This document shows positions 18,768 through 28,292 of a DNA stretch of 64,000 nt, in pieces. Source of the stretch: Trypanosoma brucei gambiense DAL972 (taxonomy: Eukaryota; Euglenozoa; Kinetoplastea; Trypanosomatida; Trypanosomatidae); NCBI RefSeq assembly GCF_000210295.1, contig NC_026736.1:1018022-1082021 (forward strand). The letters are read 5' to 3'. Position 1 is the stretch's first letter, and every line of letters begins with the position of its first letter. Under the pieces are notes generated by a model. That model saw only the letters and a list, made by a program, of their open reading frames with translations, was not told where the DNA came from and did not search any database. A program made the position numbers and the translations under genes.

Positions 18768-20555
18768 CTACTGCTGCGCTGCTCCGCCACTGTGTGAGCC
18801 CCCTTCATTTGGCTGCCCCGCATCCTCTGTAACAGGAGCAGCGACACCACTCATCTCATCAGCTGGTTCATTACACCTGTTCTGCTCAGCATTAATGAAA
18901 CGCGAAAATCTGAAGTGGACAATCGCTGCAGCGATTACTGCCACAATATTGGCACCCATCAGTATGAGCATCTGGTTTTTGACACACGAAGGGTTTTTAC
19001 ACTCGGGTTTCGTATCAAGCCTCTCAGCCTCAGCATCGTACATACCACCGAACATGAAGAGGTTGAGCGCTATTGTCGCTGCGACACCGGAGGAAAAGCC
19101 GAAGTTATAGTGCTTTCCCAAATCCTGTGAATACATTATACGAAACGCAAGCACACCACTTCCCCAACCTGCTCCGTTGCCCAAAGCCCCAAGGAAGAAA
19201 GGAAGGATCAGCGCGTTAGCGGGAAGCAACGCGAAGAGCAGGAAGGCGATGCACAACATCAGAGGACCAAATGGGAGCGCAATTGTTGTGGGAAACGTTT
19301 TAAGCCCCTCTCGCTGCCGCCGTGTCAGCACCATATCCGTGAACCCCATAGACATGCGACCAACAGCACTGCCAACAGACATCATGGTGATATACAGTGT
19401 TAGAGTGGAGCTTTTCTTCTCACCGTAACTTTTGCTCTCATAAATTTGTGCAGCGTTCATCTGCATGACAGTTCCAGTACCCCACACGCCGAAGCATGTA
19501 AGCCACATGCACCAAAGATCCACGGTAAGCAAGTGCTGCCAGAAGGACCCGCTATACTGCGGCAATGGCTTCACCTCGTTCTTCGTTGTAGCCACCGCTG
19601 ATTCGGTCACAACATCCTCCAGTGCCTCTCCAATTGTGTCCATATCCGTAGGGCGCACTGGAGTATATCGTCCAAGCCATTGAAACGGCAACGCAACGAC
19701 ACAAAATGATGCCATCATCAGCACTGCAATAATCGAAAAGGCCAAATAGGCAGCCGGAGGAAGCTTTACATATCCGCCAATGAGTGATTGTGTGGTGAGA
19801 AACAACAGCAGGCTAAGGACGAGTCCCACAGCTGTCTTCATCCTTCTGGGAGGCGCAGGCTGGTTCATGTATAACTGAAGTGTCTGCTGTCGCTTCGTCC
19901 ACTCCTCTTCACTTAGCCGTTGCTTCCGCCACGCACAAGGAAAATACATGGGCATGCGAGTTACGCTGAGAACAATGAGTGACACTATCAGCAATCTAGC
20001 GGCAATGAAGTACATGAAACCCGAGTAGTTGTTTTTTTCCACATCATCGGATGTGGTATCCTTAAACCACCCGTTGAAGTAAGCCATTAGCACCCCGGTA
20101 CCGAGACCACTGATTGTCTTCAACACGAGCACAACATAACCCCTGTCAAGTGGAAACTGCAATATCGCCGGCATGATCGTTGCAACATCTAATGTTGGGA
20201 TCCCCGAATATACTATTGCGTCGAAGACACAGAAAAGGGTTAAAGTCGGGTTCGCTATCTTTCCATCGAAGGTGAGACCAAAAAGCAGGAAGCCCAAAGA
20301 CCCTAGAAACCCACCAAGGGGGAGTAGCACCATCGGACCAGCGTAATCGAACAGAGCACCGATTGGAAAGCTGCAGTAACCGATGCAATTGCCGACGGTA
20401 CTGATAGTGGCAATTTCACTTTGCGACAGACGATACTTTTTTCGCAGAAGAACGGCCATTAATGTGAAGCAATATGGGGCCGCTGTAGAAGCCATTGTAT
20501 ACACCCCGGAAGCTAACATGCGTACTCGCGCAAGGTCATCGATAATATACGTCAT
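18768..20555 (-). CDS. PT: Nodulin-like MFS permease, TbPT family (array gene 5, first transcribed)
   Basis: 595 residues from ATG 20555; the open frame continues eight codons further but only to a GTG. This is the most divergent copy in the N-terminal half: MTYIIDDLARVRMLASGVYT, then APYCFTLMAVLLRKKYRLSQ, a changed helix (MVLLPLGGFLGSLGFLLFGL), and the second block TLTLFCVFDAIVYSGIPTLD. From about residue 210 on it is almost identical to gene 3, with the same tail. Its upstream DNA is not the repeated 5' flank of the other four genes. Together these mark it as the edge copy at the transcriptional entry of the array. Substrate range could differ from that of the other copies. Confidence 0.87.
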   Translation of the reverse strand: MTYIIDDLARVRMLASGVYTMASTAAPYCFTLMAVLLRKKYRLSQSEIATISTVGNCIGYCSFPIGALFDYAGPMVLLPLGGFLGSLGFLLFGLTFDGKIANPTLTLFCVFDAIVYSGIPTLDVATIMPAILQFPLDRGYVVLVLKTISGLGTGVLMAYFNGWFKDTTSDDVEKNNYSGFMYFIAARLLIVSLIVLSVTRMPMYFPCAWRKQRLSEEEWTKRQQTLQLYMNQPAPPRRMKTAVGLVLSLLLFLTTQSLIGGYVKLPPAAYLAFSIIAVLMMASFCVVALPFQWLGRYTPVRPTDMDTIGEALEDVVTESAVATTKNEVKPLPQYSGSFWQHLLTVDLWCMWLTCFGVWGTGTVMQMNAAQIYESKSYGEKKSSTLTLYITMMSVGSAVGRMSMGFTDMVLTRRQREGLKTFPTTIALPFGPLMLCIAFLLFALLPANALILPFFLGALGNGAGWGSGVLAFRIMYSQDLGKHYNFGFSSGVAATIALNLFMFGGMYDAEAERLDTKPECKNPSCVKNQMLILMGANIVAVIAAAIVHFRFSRFINAEQNRCNEPADEMSGVAAPVTEDAGQPNEGGSHSGGAAQQ

Positions 20556-22056
20556 TTTGTGACCTTTTTGTGTGTACACGTTGCACTATACTGTTTCTAG
20601 TTTGTAAGGGGAATGGGTATCGTTGTTGCTGAGGAATATTGCTTCCTTTCTTGGCTGGTTTTTGTTTTACTTTCGCATTACCTATCTGTAAGTTTGTTTT
20701 TGAAGAGTAGTTGATTGCCAATGGGCTATGCCGACACAGTTTGCTGTTAATTATTGTCGCTTCTGTTTTTTTTTTTTAAAGAAAAAAATGCTCATCTTAA
20801 AACTGTTTAATATTCTTGGGGGGAGGGGAGTGTCTTCATTTCTTGCAGAGTACCTATGGCGCAGTATTTGCTATTGTGGCCACACTTCGTGGCAGCAAAG
20901 CCCCTCAAACATCTCTGCTGCGAAGCACGATTACCAGCATTGTTATTTGGATTCATCTATGCGATGCTTTGCATTTCCTCCCCCTATGCGGCAGTCTTTA
21001 AGTGTTCGGGAGTTCCTTCGTGATGGCACCTCCTGGCAGTGTACTAAAATGTTTAGCGCAATTTTCGTCTGTTGCACGTCTCGATCTCTGAGGGCAATGA
21101 CACTGGGAAGAACATGGAAAGGTTCCGGTCCCCAGCTCTTAGACCCTCATTATACCACGGGTAGTTGGTGGATCTAGCGCCTTGCCTCGGAAGGGAAAAC
21201 TGTGCTCCCGCTGTCGCGATTTGTCAACATCGCAGCGTTACAAAGAAAAAAAGCGAAGGCGTACAAGTTAATGGGCAAACGGTTGTGTAAAATGTATGCT
21301 ATGTGGGTAGGTGTGGAGAGGGGGGGAGATAAAGGTGAGCACGGAAACACCGACGGTACGCCAAATGCATCAGCTTCAAGTTGTACGGCCATTGGCAGCG
21401 TAACGTTGTAATAGAGTTCCGTTTTTTAAAGGAAAAGACAAAGGGCAACAGCAAAACAATAGGGTTGTAAGGCATGCAGAGAGAAGAGTGAGAATAATTG
21501 GCCAAAACCAAGCACAGACATCAATCCCTCAACAGCACTAACCAGAGAGACAGCAACCAACGGCGAAGAAGAGCAATGGAAGGGAAAGTGCTAACGTACT
21601 TTCAAGGCGATGCGTCCCGCGGTGCCATTAAAAGGACCGAGACTTGCCAGCCACCAGCGCCCCACCGTGTGCAGTAAACAGAGAAAAGGTGACCCACGAG
21701 TCACGAAAAATAAAGGGCGTGAACATCTCGGTCATACAACATGGGGTGACTCACGTCACAAAGCCCAAACTACTGATGTTATCCACATCCCGGCGTGGTG
21801 GTCACCCGCTTCTATCAAGTGACTAGCTACTCGGCAGCAAAAGAATGGGGGGAGGAAGTGCTAGCATAAACACTCATAATGAAGATCTTAGAGTTACAAC
21901 AAAGGAGGAAAAGTGTGGGGAAGCATACATAACATGCGCTCCGTGGGATTGTGTTACATGCCGTTCGCGAACAGGCAACTTCTTTAGTGTGTATTGGACC
22001 GCTGACAGAGACCAATTAAAATCATCCTCGGAACTTCCTTAAATCAGACTATCAGA
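20556..22056. other. 1.5-kb region upstream of the transporter array
   Basis: This separates the array from the SEC12-like gene. 20556-20810 is unique 5' flank with poly-A/poly-T tracts. 20820-21200 has a more even base composition and broken frames on both strands. One minus-strand frame is open from about 21205 to a stop near 21045 and includes AGDRNLSMFFPVSLPSEI. It starts with no ATG and is not recognised. 21200-22056 shows only short frames. No supportable gene. Confidence 0.4.
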
Positions 22057-24129
22057 CTAGCGACGCAGTAAGAAGGCGAAGAGTACACCCATTAATGGCA
22101 CGACGACGATGGCAGCTACCAAGTGAATAGTGATAAGTGGTTTACTCTTCAACCACATCAGCCACATTCCTCCTTGTGGTGCGGGAAACAACAACAAACT
22201 CTTGTTCTTCGGCAGAGCCAACGTCTCTTCCGCGTTGCAACGCACCACACCACTCCCAAACCCGCTGCTCGTGGAAAGATCACTTGCCCTCTCCACACCG
22301 CGGCACGAGCGCCGACTATTTTCACCGTTACCATACGATACAACAGTTGATTGATCTCGGCGTTCATGGAATGGTAGAGCAGAAACCACGACGTTCTGCG
22401 CAATATCTGCGGTCAATACATCATTTAGTGACGAAACAGCGACGGAAGAGATGGGCTCACGGTGCAACGCTGGTAGCCACTTGGCCCCCCGTCGCTCCTT
22501 TGGTGGACGGAGTGTTCGCGTCTGAAAGCTACCGTTATCACTGTATGAAACGGCTGCAAGCGCCCCGTCGACTGTTCCAACGAGCCAGTTGTGGGGGATG
22601 GCGGTTCCAACTCCCTCCCCTCGCATAGCAGCCCCGTCTGAGCTCTCCCTACAATAATAGCAGGGGCTGATGGAAGTAACGCCATCATTCACCACAGGTG
22701 ATGGTTCGGGCGAGAAGTACACGCGCAACGCGAGCCTCCTTCGCCTGGTTCTCCCCACGTCGTTCGCAGCACATGACTCATCAACGACACCACAAGGGAG
22801 TTCAGAAGCGTTTGTTGCAGCAACATCATCGCAAGGGGAAGATGTGCTAACCACCCGAGCCGACAGCATGTACGACTGGTTGCTCATGACATTGAAGACA
22901 ACGAGAACAATCCTAGCCACTAGCATCTCCCCGCGCACACCCTCCTCGCAATGTAGGCGACGGGCCCGTCTCCACAATTCACTGGCTACACAGGGCTTGA
23001 CGTTTTCAACCCCAAACAACTGCACTATTCGCATTGACGATTTCATCAACGAAAAAGGAATACGGCAATCCTTTCCAGTGAGCACACAAAAATCATCAAG
23101 CCTCGTACCAACACGTCTGCTCTCGCTCCGCCTGCTGCTCCAGTCAACCCCACCACCGATGGAAGCAGCCAGCTCAGATGCCGTGGTCGAGACCAATCTT
23201 TCGTGTATTTGCAACTTCGTGGCGGACAATCGAAGCGTTTTGTCCTGCACAAGAACTGCGATGATTAGATAATCGGAGTATCGCTGGCATCCTTTCGCCC
23301 CGTCCTTGGTTTTACTTTTTTTGGGCACAAAGAAACGGTTGGCGTGAAGATCATTGACACGAGCTGGAAGCGACCAGCTGGCGAGGGGTTCTACGCTCTC
23401 CACTAGTGAAGGCGATATTCCCGGCGATGATTGCTTATAATCAGGTGTGCTGCCCCTGCACGTACCTTCATTACCACTGAGTTCGCCACTGCCAGTTGAT
23501 AGCGGCTTCCGTAGTAAAGAAGAAAGCTCATACACCAAAATCCCTTCCTCATCGTGGGCAACAACGACAGCACCTTGGACGATTGCAATAGGCTTCTTGT
23601 CTGGGTTCTTGGGGTCAGCGGGAACACTAACACGGGCCTGCCGCCGTAAAGTGAGGCCCTTTGTTTCAGGGTCCCTCCACACATCAATCAGCGTAAAGCA
23701 CGTAATGTGACTAATCGCCAGATAGCCCAATACACCCTCGGACAACTTGGTTTTGTCATTGCACATCAAAAAGGACGATGCGCACCACGGTATATCCCCT
23801 TCCAAGTCAATGGCTGTGACAAAACTCCACGGCCTCGAGGGCAATTGGTCCTCCCGCTTTGCCTTTATTGAATCCTCATCGGGGCCCTGGAGGGTGCTAA
23901 CGGAAACAATGGCGAGCAAATTGGCCATACCAAACCGCCTGCCTCCTCCTCCCGCTCCAACAACGGCATAGCGGTCGTCCAACCACCGCGTGAAGTACAC
24001 AGGCGAAGGGAACTGCATACAATTGGCAGCCTTCCCAGACGCCGCCACAACATCCGTTGCTGAAAGTGAAGGGGGCCCCTCGCTACTCATTGTTTCCGAG
24101 GACGGAAATACCTTGGTGTCCGCGTTCAT
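22057..24129 (-). CDS. SEC12-like protein (putative ER guanine-nucleotide exchange factor for SAR1)
   Basis: 690 residues. The N-terminus has the signature of the SEC12/PREB beta-propeller: a blade with DRYAVVGAGGGGRRFGMANL (about residues 52-71), where the Gly-rich loop and the G-x-x-N element match the conserved SEC12 loop that contacts SAR1. Further degenerate blades follow (IAIVQGAVVVAHDEEGILVY; late SSVAVSSLNDVLTADIAQNV). The C-terminus has one membrane helix followed by two Arg (LVAAIVVVPLMGVLFAFLLRR), giving a tail-anchored or type II-like topology as expected for SEC12. Long Ser-rich insertions make it larger than yeast or human forms. Known role of the family: loading SAR1 with GTP on the ER to start COPII coats. 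The sense pyrimidine tract ends near 24150 and the next AG lies inside codon 6 (24112-24113), so Met14 (24090) may be the real start. Confidence 0.65.
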   Translation of the reverse strand: MNADTKVFPSSETMSSEGPPSLSATDVVAASGKAANCMQFPSPVYFTRWLDDRYAVVGAGGGGRRFGMANLLAIVSVSTLQGPDEDSIKAKREDQLPSRPWSFVTAIDLEGDIPWCASSFLMCNDKTKLSEGVLGYLAISHITCFTLIDVWRDPETKGLTLRRQARVSVPADPKNPDKKPIAIVQGAVVVAHDEEGILVYELSSLLRKPLSTGSGELSGNEGTCRGSTPDYKQSSPGISPSLVESVEPLASWSLPARVNDLHANRFFVPKKSKTKDGAKGCQRYSDYLIIAVLVQDKTLRLSATKLQIHERLVSTTASELAASIGGGVDWSSRRSESRRVGTRLDDFCVLTGKDCRIPFSLMKSSMRIVQLFGVENVKPCVASELWRRARRLHCEEGVRGEMLVARIVLVVFNVMSNQSYMLSARVVSTSSPCDDVAATNASELPCGVVDESCAANDVGRTRRRRLALRVYFSPEPSPVVNDGVTSISPCYYCRESSDGAAMRGEGVGTAIPHNWLVGTVDGALAAVSYSDNGSFQTRTLRPPKERRGAKWLPALHREPISSVAVSSLNDVLTADIAQNVVVSALPFHERRDQSTVVSYGNGENSRRSCRGVERASDLSTSSGFGSGVVRCNAEETLALPKNKSLLLFPAPQGGMWLMWLKSKPLITIHLVAAIVVVPLMGVLFAFLLRR

Positions 24130-24750
24130 TGTTGTGAATGATACGATAGGGAAGAAAGCAAAAAAAAAAAGAGAGAGAAGTGCTGGAGGCAGCGGACAAT
24201 CACAACCGAAGAAACCGGCACTGAATTCAAGAGGTTTTAAAAAGCCAGCGGCAGTTTCGGTGAATGTCCAGGGGAAGCAGGAATTATTAAATCCGCGACG
24301 TCTCCACCAAAAGGGGCTGCGATGCCCCGCCTAAGTTTCATATATAATTTTTTTTTTTGACTCCCCGCAAAATAGGAACACAGCTCAACGTGGCGCCACT
24401 CACATTACGTCCACGTGTTCCGGGGGCGAGCAACAGCCAGAACAGCCCCAGCTGGAAAGCGAAAGAGTTCTTCCTGACGTTGAAGCCCAAACAAGAACAA
24501 AGGAGGCGACAGCGCTCCGCACAAAAAAGGAGAGGCACATACATATACTTATGTATCTGCATGCATATGCACGGAAGTAGAAAGGGAAACACCTGCATGT
24601 CCAGACGTAACCAAATGCATAACTCCTTTTGTCATGCGCACTTCCGCCCAGTTGTAACCCCTAGTCACATTCTTCCCTTCTCCTCCACCGTTGCTGCCAC
24701 TCAACTCCATCCGTGTCTTAGTCCCCACGAACATGTCAAGCCCAGGCGAT
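24130..24750. other. Intergenic region
   Basis: 5' flank of the SEC12-like gene and 3' flank of the next gene upstream. A strong sense-strand pyrimidine tract (shown strand A/G, about 24150-24180) is the likely trans-splicing signal. Only short, shadow-type frames otherwise. Confidence 0.55.
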
Positions 24751-25332
24751 TTAATTCACCCTCCACCGATAGTTGAAACGATCGTTATGAATCTGCTTCA
24801 TCGTCGCAACGTGCTTTGGTACGACATTAACCATTGGGAGTGCACGCACCTGCCGGCGGACCGCCGCAGACTTCCGCTCCCGGGCCACATTATCTGTTGC
24901 ATTCCAAGGATCCCCAAGTGCCGCATTCACTGCTGCCTGCCCATACGTGTTCACCAGACGCGCTTGATCCTCCAGGACCTTCATTGTCTTGAACTGCATG
25001 AATGCAATAAACGACTTTTGCAATCTCCGGTGCCAGCGGCGCCGGAGCATCTCCCCCTCGCGTAGTTTGCACTCCGTTGAGTTCGATTTTTCCTGATATG
25101 AGCGGAACAACTGAAAGTGACGCAGCCGTGAGTGGTGCACGTAATGCATGATACGTCGATCCACCAGCGTTATTGGCTCATTGGGCCGCACTTCCTCAGC
25201 CATCGGCGTGCGCCCGTAGAAGTGACTGATACCACCGTGAGCACCCTTCCACTTACTGTACTTCATAGTTCCCATCGCCTTGCGGTGGTACATCATGTAA
25301 CCACCCAACCATAGGCGGGTTGTGTGGAGCAT
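24751..25332 (-). CDS. Basic 193-residue protein, possibly mitochondrial
   Basis: 193 residues from ATG 25332; the frame extends upstream only to a GTG. The protein is strongly basic, with many Arg, Lys and His and few acidic residues (LRRRWHRRLQKSFIAFMQFK; MHYVHHSRLRHFQLFRSYQE). The N-terminus MLHTTRLWLGGYMMYHRK could be a mitochondrial presequence. No membrane segment and no recognised domain. Composition and size fit a kinetoplastid mitoribosomal or RNA-bound protein, but that is inference only. Confidence 0.6.
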   Translation of the reverse strand: MLHTTRLWLGGYMMYHRKAMGTMKYSKWKGAHGGISHFYGRTPMAEEVRPNEPITLVDRRIMHYVHHSRLRHFQLFRSYQEKSNSTECKLREGEMLRRRWHRRLQKSFIAFMQFKTMKVLEDQARLVNTYGQAAVNAALGDPWNATDNVARERKSAAVRRQVRALPMVNVVPKHVATMKQIHNDRFNYRWRVN

Positions 25333-25674
25333 GGTGCCGATAATTATCACTTTTAAAACTGCACGCGGGTCAACAGAACACACAACGGCGCCCGTGAAGT
25401 GATTGACACCGAGGAACCCCCAGCTATCCTGGTGTGCTACTGAGTCGTGGTTTGAGTTTGAGCGGTGATTAATGAAAAGAACAGAAGGTAGAGTAAGTAA
25501 ACCAAGTCGGGCAGTACCAATTTACATACGCGAGTGGGGTAAAAGCGAGGCCACGCAAACAGCATCCCAGAGTGTGCTGCAGGGGGATACTGGTGTTTTT
25601 TTTTCTTCGCAAGTTGTTATCGTTACGCGGCCCACACCAATTCCATTGTAACGGCCACTCCATGAAACCTTGTG
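25333..25674. other. Intergenic region
   Basis: Short gene-free interval between the 193- and 561-residue protein genes, containing a T tract near 25596-25604. Nothing else is seen. Confidence 0.5.
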
Positions 25675-27360
25675 TTACTGTCTGGTGAGTTCACAAACCG
25701 CAGCCACATAATAAAACGTTGTTATATCCCTTTCCTCCGTGGCACCCTCCTTCTCCTCCACCTCACAGCCATGTGGGAGGACGACCATAAGCACGATGGC
25801 GTAGTAACTCGTCAACTGGTTCCAGCGGTTATTGCAGAGCCAGTGCACATGCGCCTCCTTCCGACTTCCGCTGCTGATACTCTTTTGCCAACCCTTTACA
25901 ATCGCGGCTGCGTGAGACGCAAGGGGATCCACGCCTATGACTTCGCTACGAGCGGCTGCCCCATCATCGACAGCGACATCTTCGATTTCTTCCACTTTTA
26001 CTTCTGCATTCTTTTTATTTTTCATCTGTTGTCTAATTGAAGCACTGGTGCGAAGCAGGGATATCACCTGGTCCGCCTCCCCAGTTAGCACACCAAAGCA
26101 GCAATGCCGACCAGCAAGGTCCATTAACTCCTCTTGTACAACTTGCTCTTGACCACTTCCCGATACGTCGTAGTGATGGGGGTCCAGATCGCTCGGGGAA
26201 AAATACAAAGAAGGCGGTAACCTTCCGATCGAGTGCGAGTCATCTTCCTTCGCCACCAGATGCGGTATAAACGGGCGTTGCCGTCCATCGGACACGCGAA
26301 TGGAGCGCAGGAACGGCGGTAACCCAAAAAACTCGGCAACGTGCAGGAGACGCGATAGCGCTTCCGCACGGTCATATTTTTGTAAAATGTAGGCTCCAGA
26401 GGAAATGCGTAGCGGCATAACGAATGGCGAGCCCCAAGACTCACCGCACGGTACACACTCATTCACTTTCTCCAGTAAGTTCCTTACCACATCTTGTTCT
26501 CCCTGGCGCATGGCACTCACTTCAGGCATGGGCTCCACAAAGTCGATCTGGCCTGCTGTTGGACCGAAGAGTAATTTGGCAACTTCACCTTTCGTACCTA
26601 CACGGCGTAGCGCGGGAACCAAGCGAAGGTGGAACTCCCGCATTTGCTGTAAGCGTCTCAAGCATTCTAGACGTCTGCGTAAAGCACACGGACTTGTTGG
26701 TAGCAATTCTGAAGCTGTACTATTGATGGTGCCAGTACGACCTCCATGAGTAAGCAATATGGAAAACTTCATTGGAACCGCAGCCTCCGAAAGCTCCACC
26801 AGCTTACGCACCAACCTCCAGCGTTGATGGGGTGGGAGAGTTACCGGTACCCCGTTATTTTGAGTGAGGCTCCTGTCACCTTGAAGACCGTTTTCCACGT
26901 AAATGGTAGGCTGTAAAAGCCATGTGGCATCCACGAGAGCCTGTACAGCTACCAGTAGCCGATCCTCCGTGAGGGCTGAAAACGGGAAGCGCGGCTCTCC
27001 CGACATGAAGGGCAATAATTGATCCACCTCTACAAGTGTTCCAATGTTGGCTAAAGACTGCACCAAAATAGCTGGTCTGCACATACCGCGCCAGAGGTTC
27101 ACTTCTGGTGCTGTCGGAAGAATGTGTAGGCGGTTTCCCCGCGGCTGTTGTTTCCCGACAGGGGATGGTTGTACGCCAACGGCACCTGCGGCACCCGACC
27201 TTTTCCCAGATTGCGGCATAACATCCGAATTTTGACGACCGGATGCCTTCCATGGAGCTGCAGCAGACGGTACCTTCTTGCTATGGCGCTGCACCGGTGG
27301 CTTCACATTGGATGACGCCACAGACTGCTTCTTTGATGCTGCAGGCCGCCGCCGTACCAT
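25675..27360 (-). CDS. Conserved-looking protein of unknown function, 561 residues
   Basis: ATG start, preceded on the sense strand by a poly-T tract (27411-27420 as A) and an AG 7-9 nt before the ATG. Residues 1-75 are basic, Ala/Ser/Lys-rich and probably disordered. Residues about 76-400 look globular and alpha-rich, with Leu-rich segments such as ALTEDRLLVAVQALVDATWL and ALRRRLECLRRLQQMREFHL. A charged Lys/Glu linker follows near 450-470, then a hydrophobic region at the C-terminus (YAIVLMVVLPHGCEVEEKEG). The whole frame has coding character. I do not recognise the family and assign no function. Confidence 0.7.
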   Translation of the reverse strand: MVRRRPAASKKQSVASSNVKPPVQRHSKKVPSAAAPWKASGRQNSDVMPQSGKRSGAAGAVGVQPSPVGKQQPRGNRLHILPTAPEVNLWRGMCRPAILVQSLANIGTLVEVDQLLPFMSGEPRFPFSALTEDRLLVAVQALVDATWLLQPTIYVENGLQGDRSLTQNNGVPVTLPPHQRWRLVRKLVELSEAAVPMKFSILLTHGGRTGTINSTASELLPTSPCALRRRLECLRRLQQMREFHLRLVPALRRVGTKGEVAKLLFGPTAGQIDFVEPMPEVSAMRQGEQDVVRNLLEKVNECVPCGESWGSPFVMPLRISSGAYILQKYDRAEALSRLLHVAEFFGLPPFLRSIRVSDGRQRPFIPHLVAKEDDSHSIGRLPPSLYFSPSDLDPHHYDVSGSGQEQVVQEELMDLAGRHCCFGVLTGEADQVISLLRTSASIRQQMKNKKNAEVKVEEIEDVAVDDGAAARSEVIGVDPLASHAAAIVKGWQKSISSGSRKEAHVHWLCNNRWNQLTSYYAIVLMVVLPHGCEVEEKEGATEERDITTFYYVAAVCELTRQ

Positions 27361-28292
27361 ATAACTTCGTAGGGGTCTCTACGCATTAACAAGGGTGATT
27401 GCAGTTTTTAAAAAAAAAAATGTGAGGGGATAACATCGCGAAACGGAAAAGACCCATAAATGAGGATTACGAGACGGAGCACCATGAACCAAATTGTCTT
27501 CGAATAGCTGAGGCAAACACAAAAAGTTACGGTTTCGCTCGAAGAGGAGGGGAGGGGGGAACAGCCGAGGAAACAAAATGGCAACAGTTTCCACGAAGCG
27601 TAGTCAACAGAGTTCACAAGGATGTGAGGGGAAACTGTCAATGGGCAATACCCTCTCTGAGACGCACACGCACACGCAAAGGCACACATCTAAAGGCGTG
27701 TTTTTGCTCCCTCAAGTGTAGACAAGCGTTATTAGTGATGTGGCTGCCACTATCGACACACAGGGAAGAGGAGGGGAAAAAAAACACGATGTAGACATTT
27801 GCCCTATTGGCCATTTTAGTTTTCCCCTCTCATTCTTCGGTTTCATTCACCACTCAAACTCGGCGGCAACTTAGCCGACATTTTCCAACTCTAGACTTTC
27901 CAAATGGCCGCAACGGTTAGGCACATTTACTGCACTCACTGACTGAAACGAGGTTAGAAAAGGGGGAAAAAAGAGAATAACATCAGTGACAACGACAACA
28001 ACTAACCTTCCTCCCCCACCCCCCCAAAAAAAGAAGAAAAAGAAAATGTTGAAAATTTATACATACGTACAAACACAAAGCCCAGTTACTCCTCCCCTCC
28101 TTCTGTGCTCTCCGATAAGTCCCGGTCATTTCTTCTTTTCTCTTTTAACCCTCTCAGAAGAGAGCAGAGCGTGACAGCAAGCAAACAATAATAAAAATGA
28201 ATAAACAAATAAATAAACGGAGAAGTTTAGCACAACAACAACAAAAAAAAAAATGCCACTAATATTTATAAACAAACCCAGGGGGGCTTTCC
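27361..28292. other. Intergenic region
   Basis: 3' flank of the PROPPIN gene and 5' flank of the 561-residue protein gene. It holds A/G tracts at 27411-27420 and about 28026-28047 (sense-strand pyrimidine tracts). No gene. Confidence 0.5.

Noticed and set aside
9704..19683. Repeated plus-strand frames of 71-72 and 83-104 codons inside the transporter genes
   Set aside because: They are antisense shadows of the conserved transporter coding sequence.
20728..21177. 149-codon plus-strand frame
   Set aside because: It begins in a poly-T tract, lies on the wrong strand for this unit, and shows no domain. The underlying tract is reported as unexplained instead.
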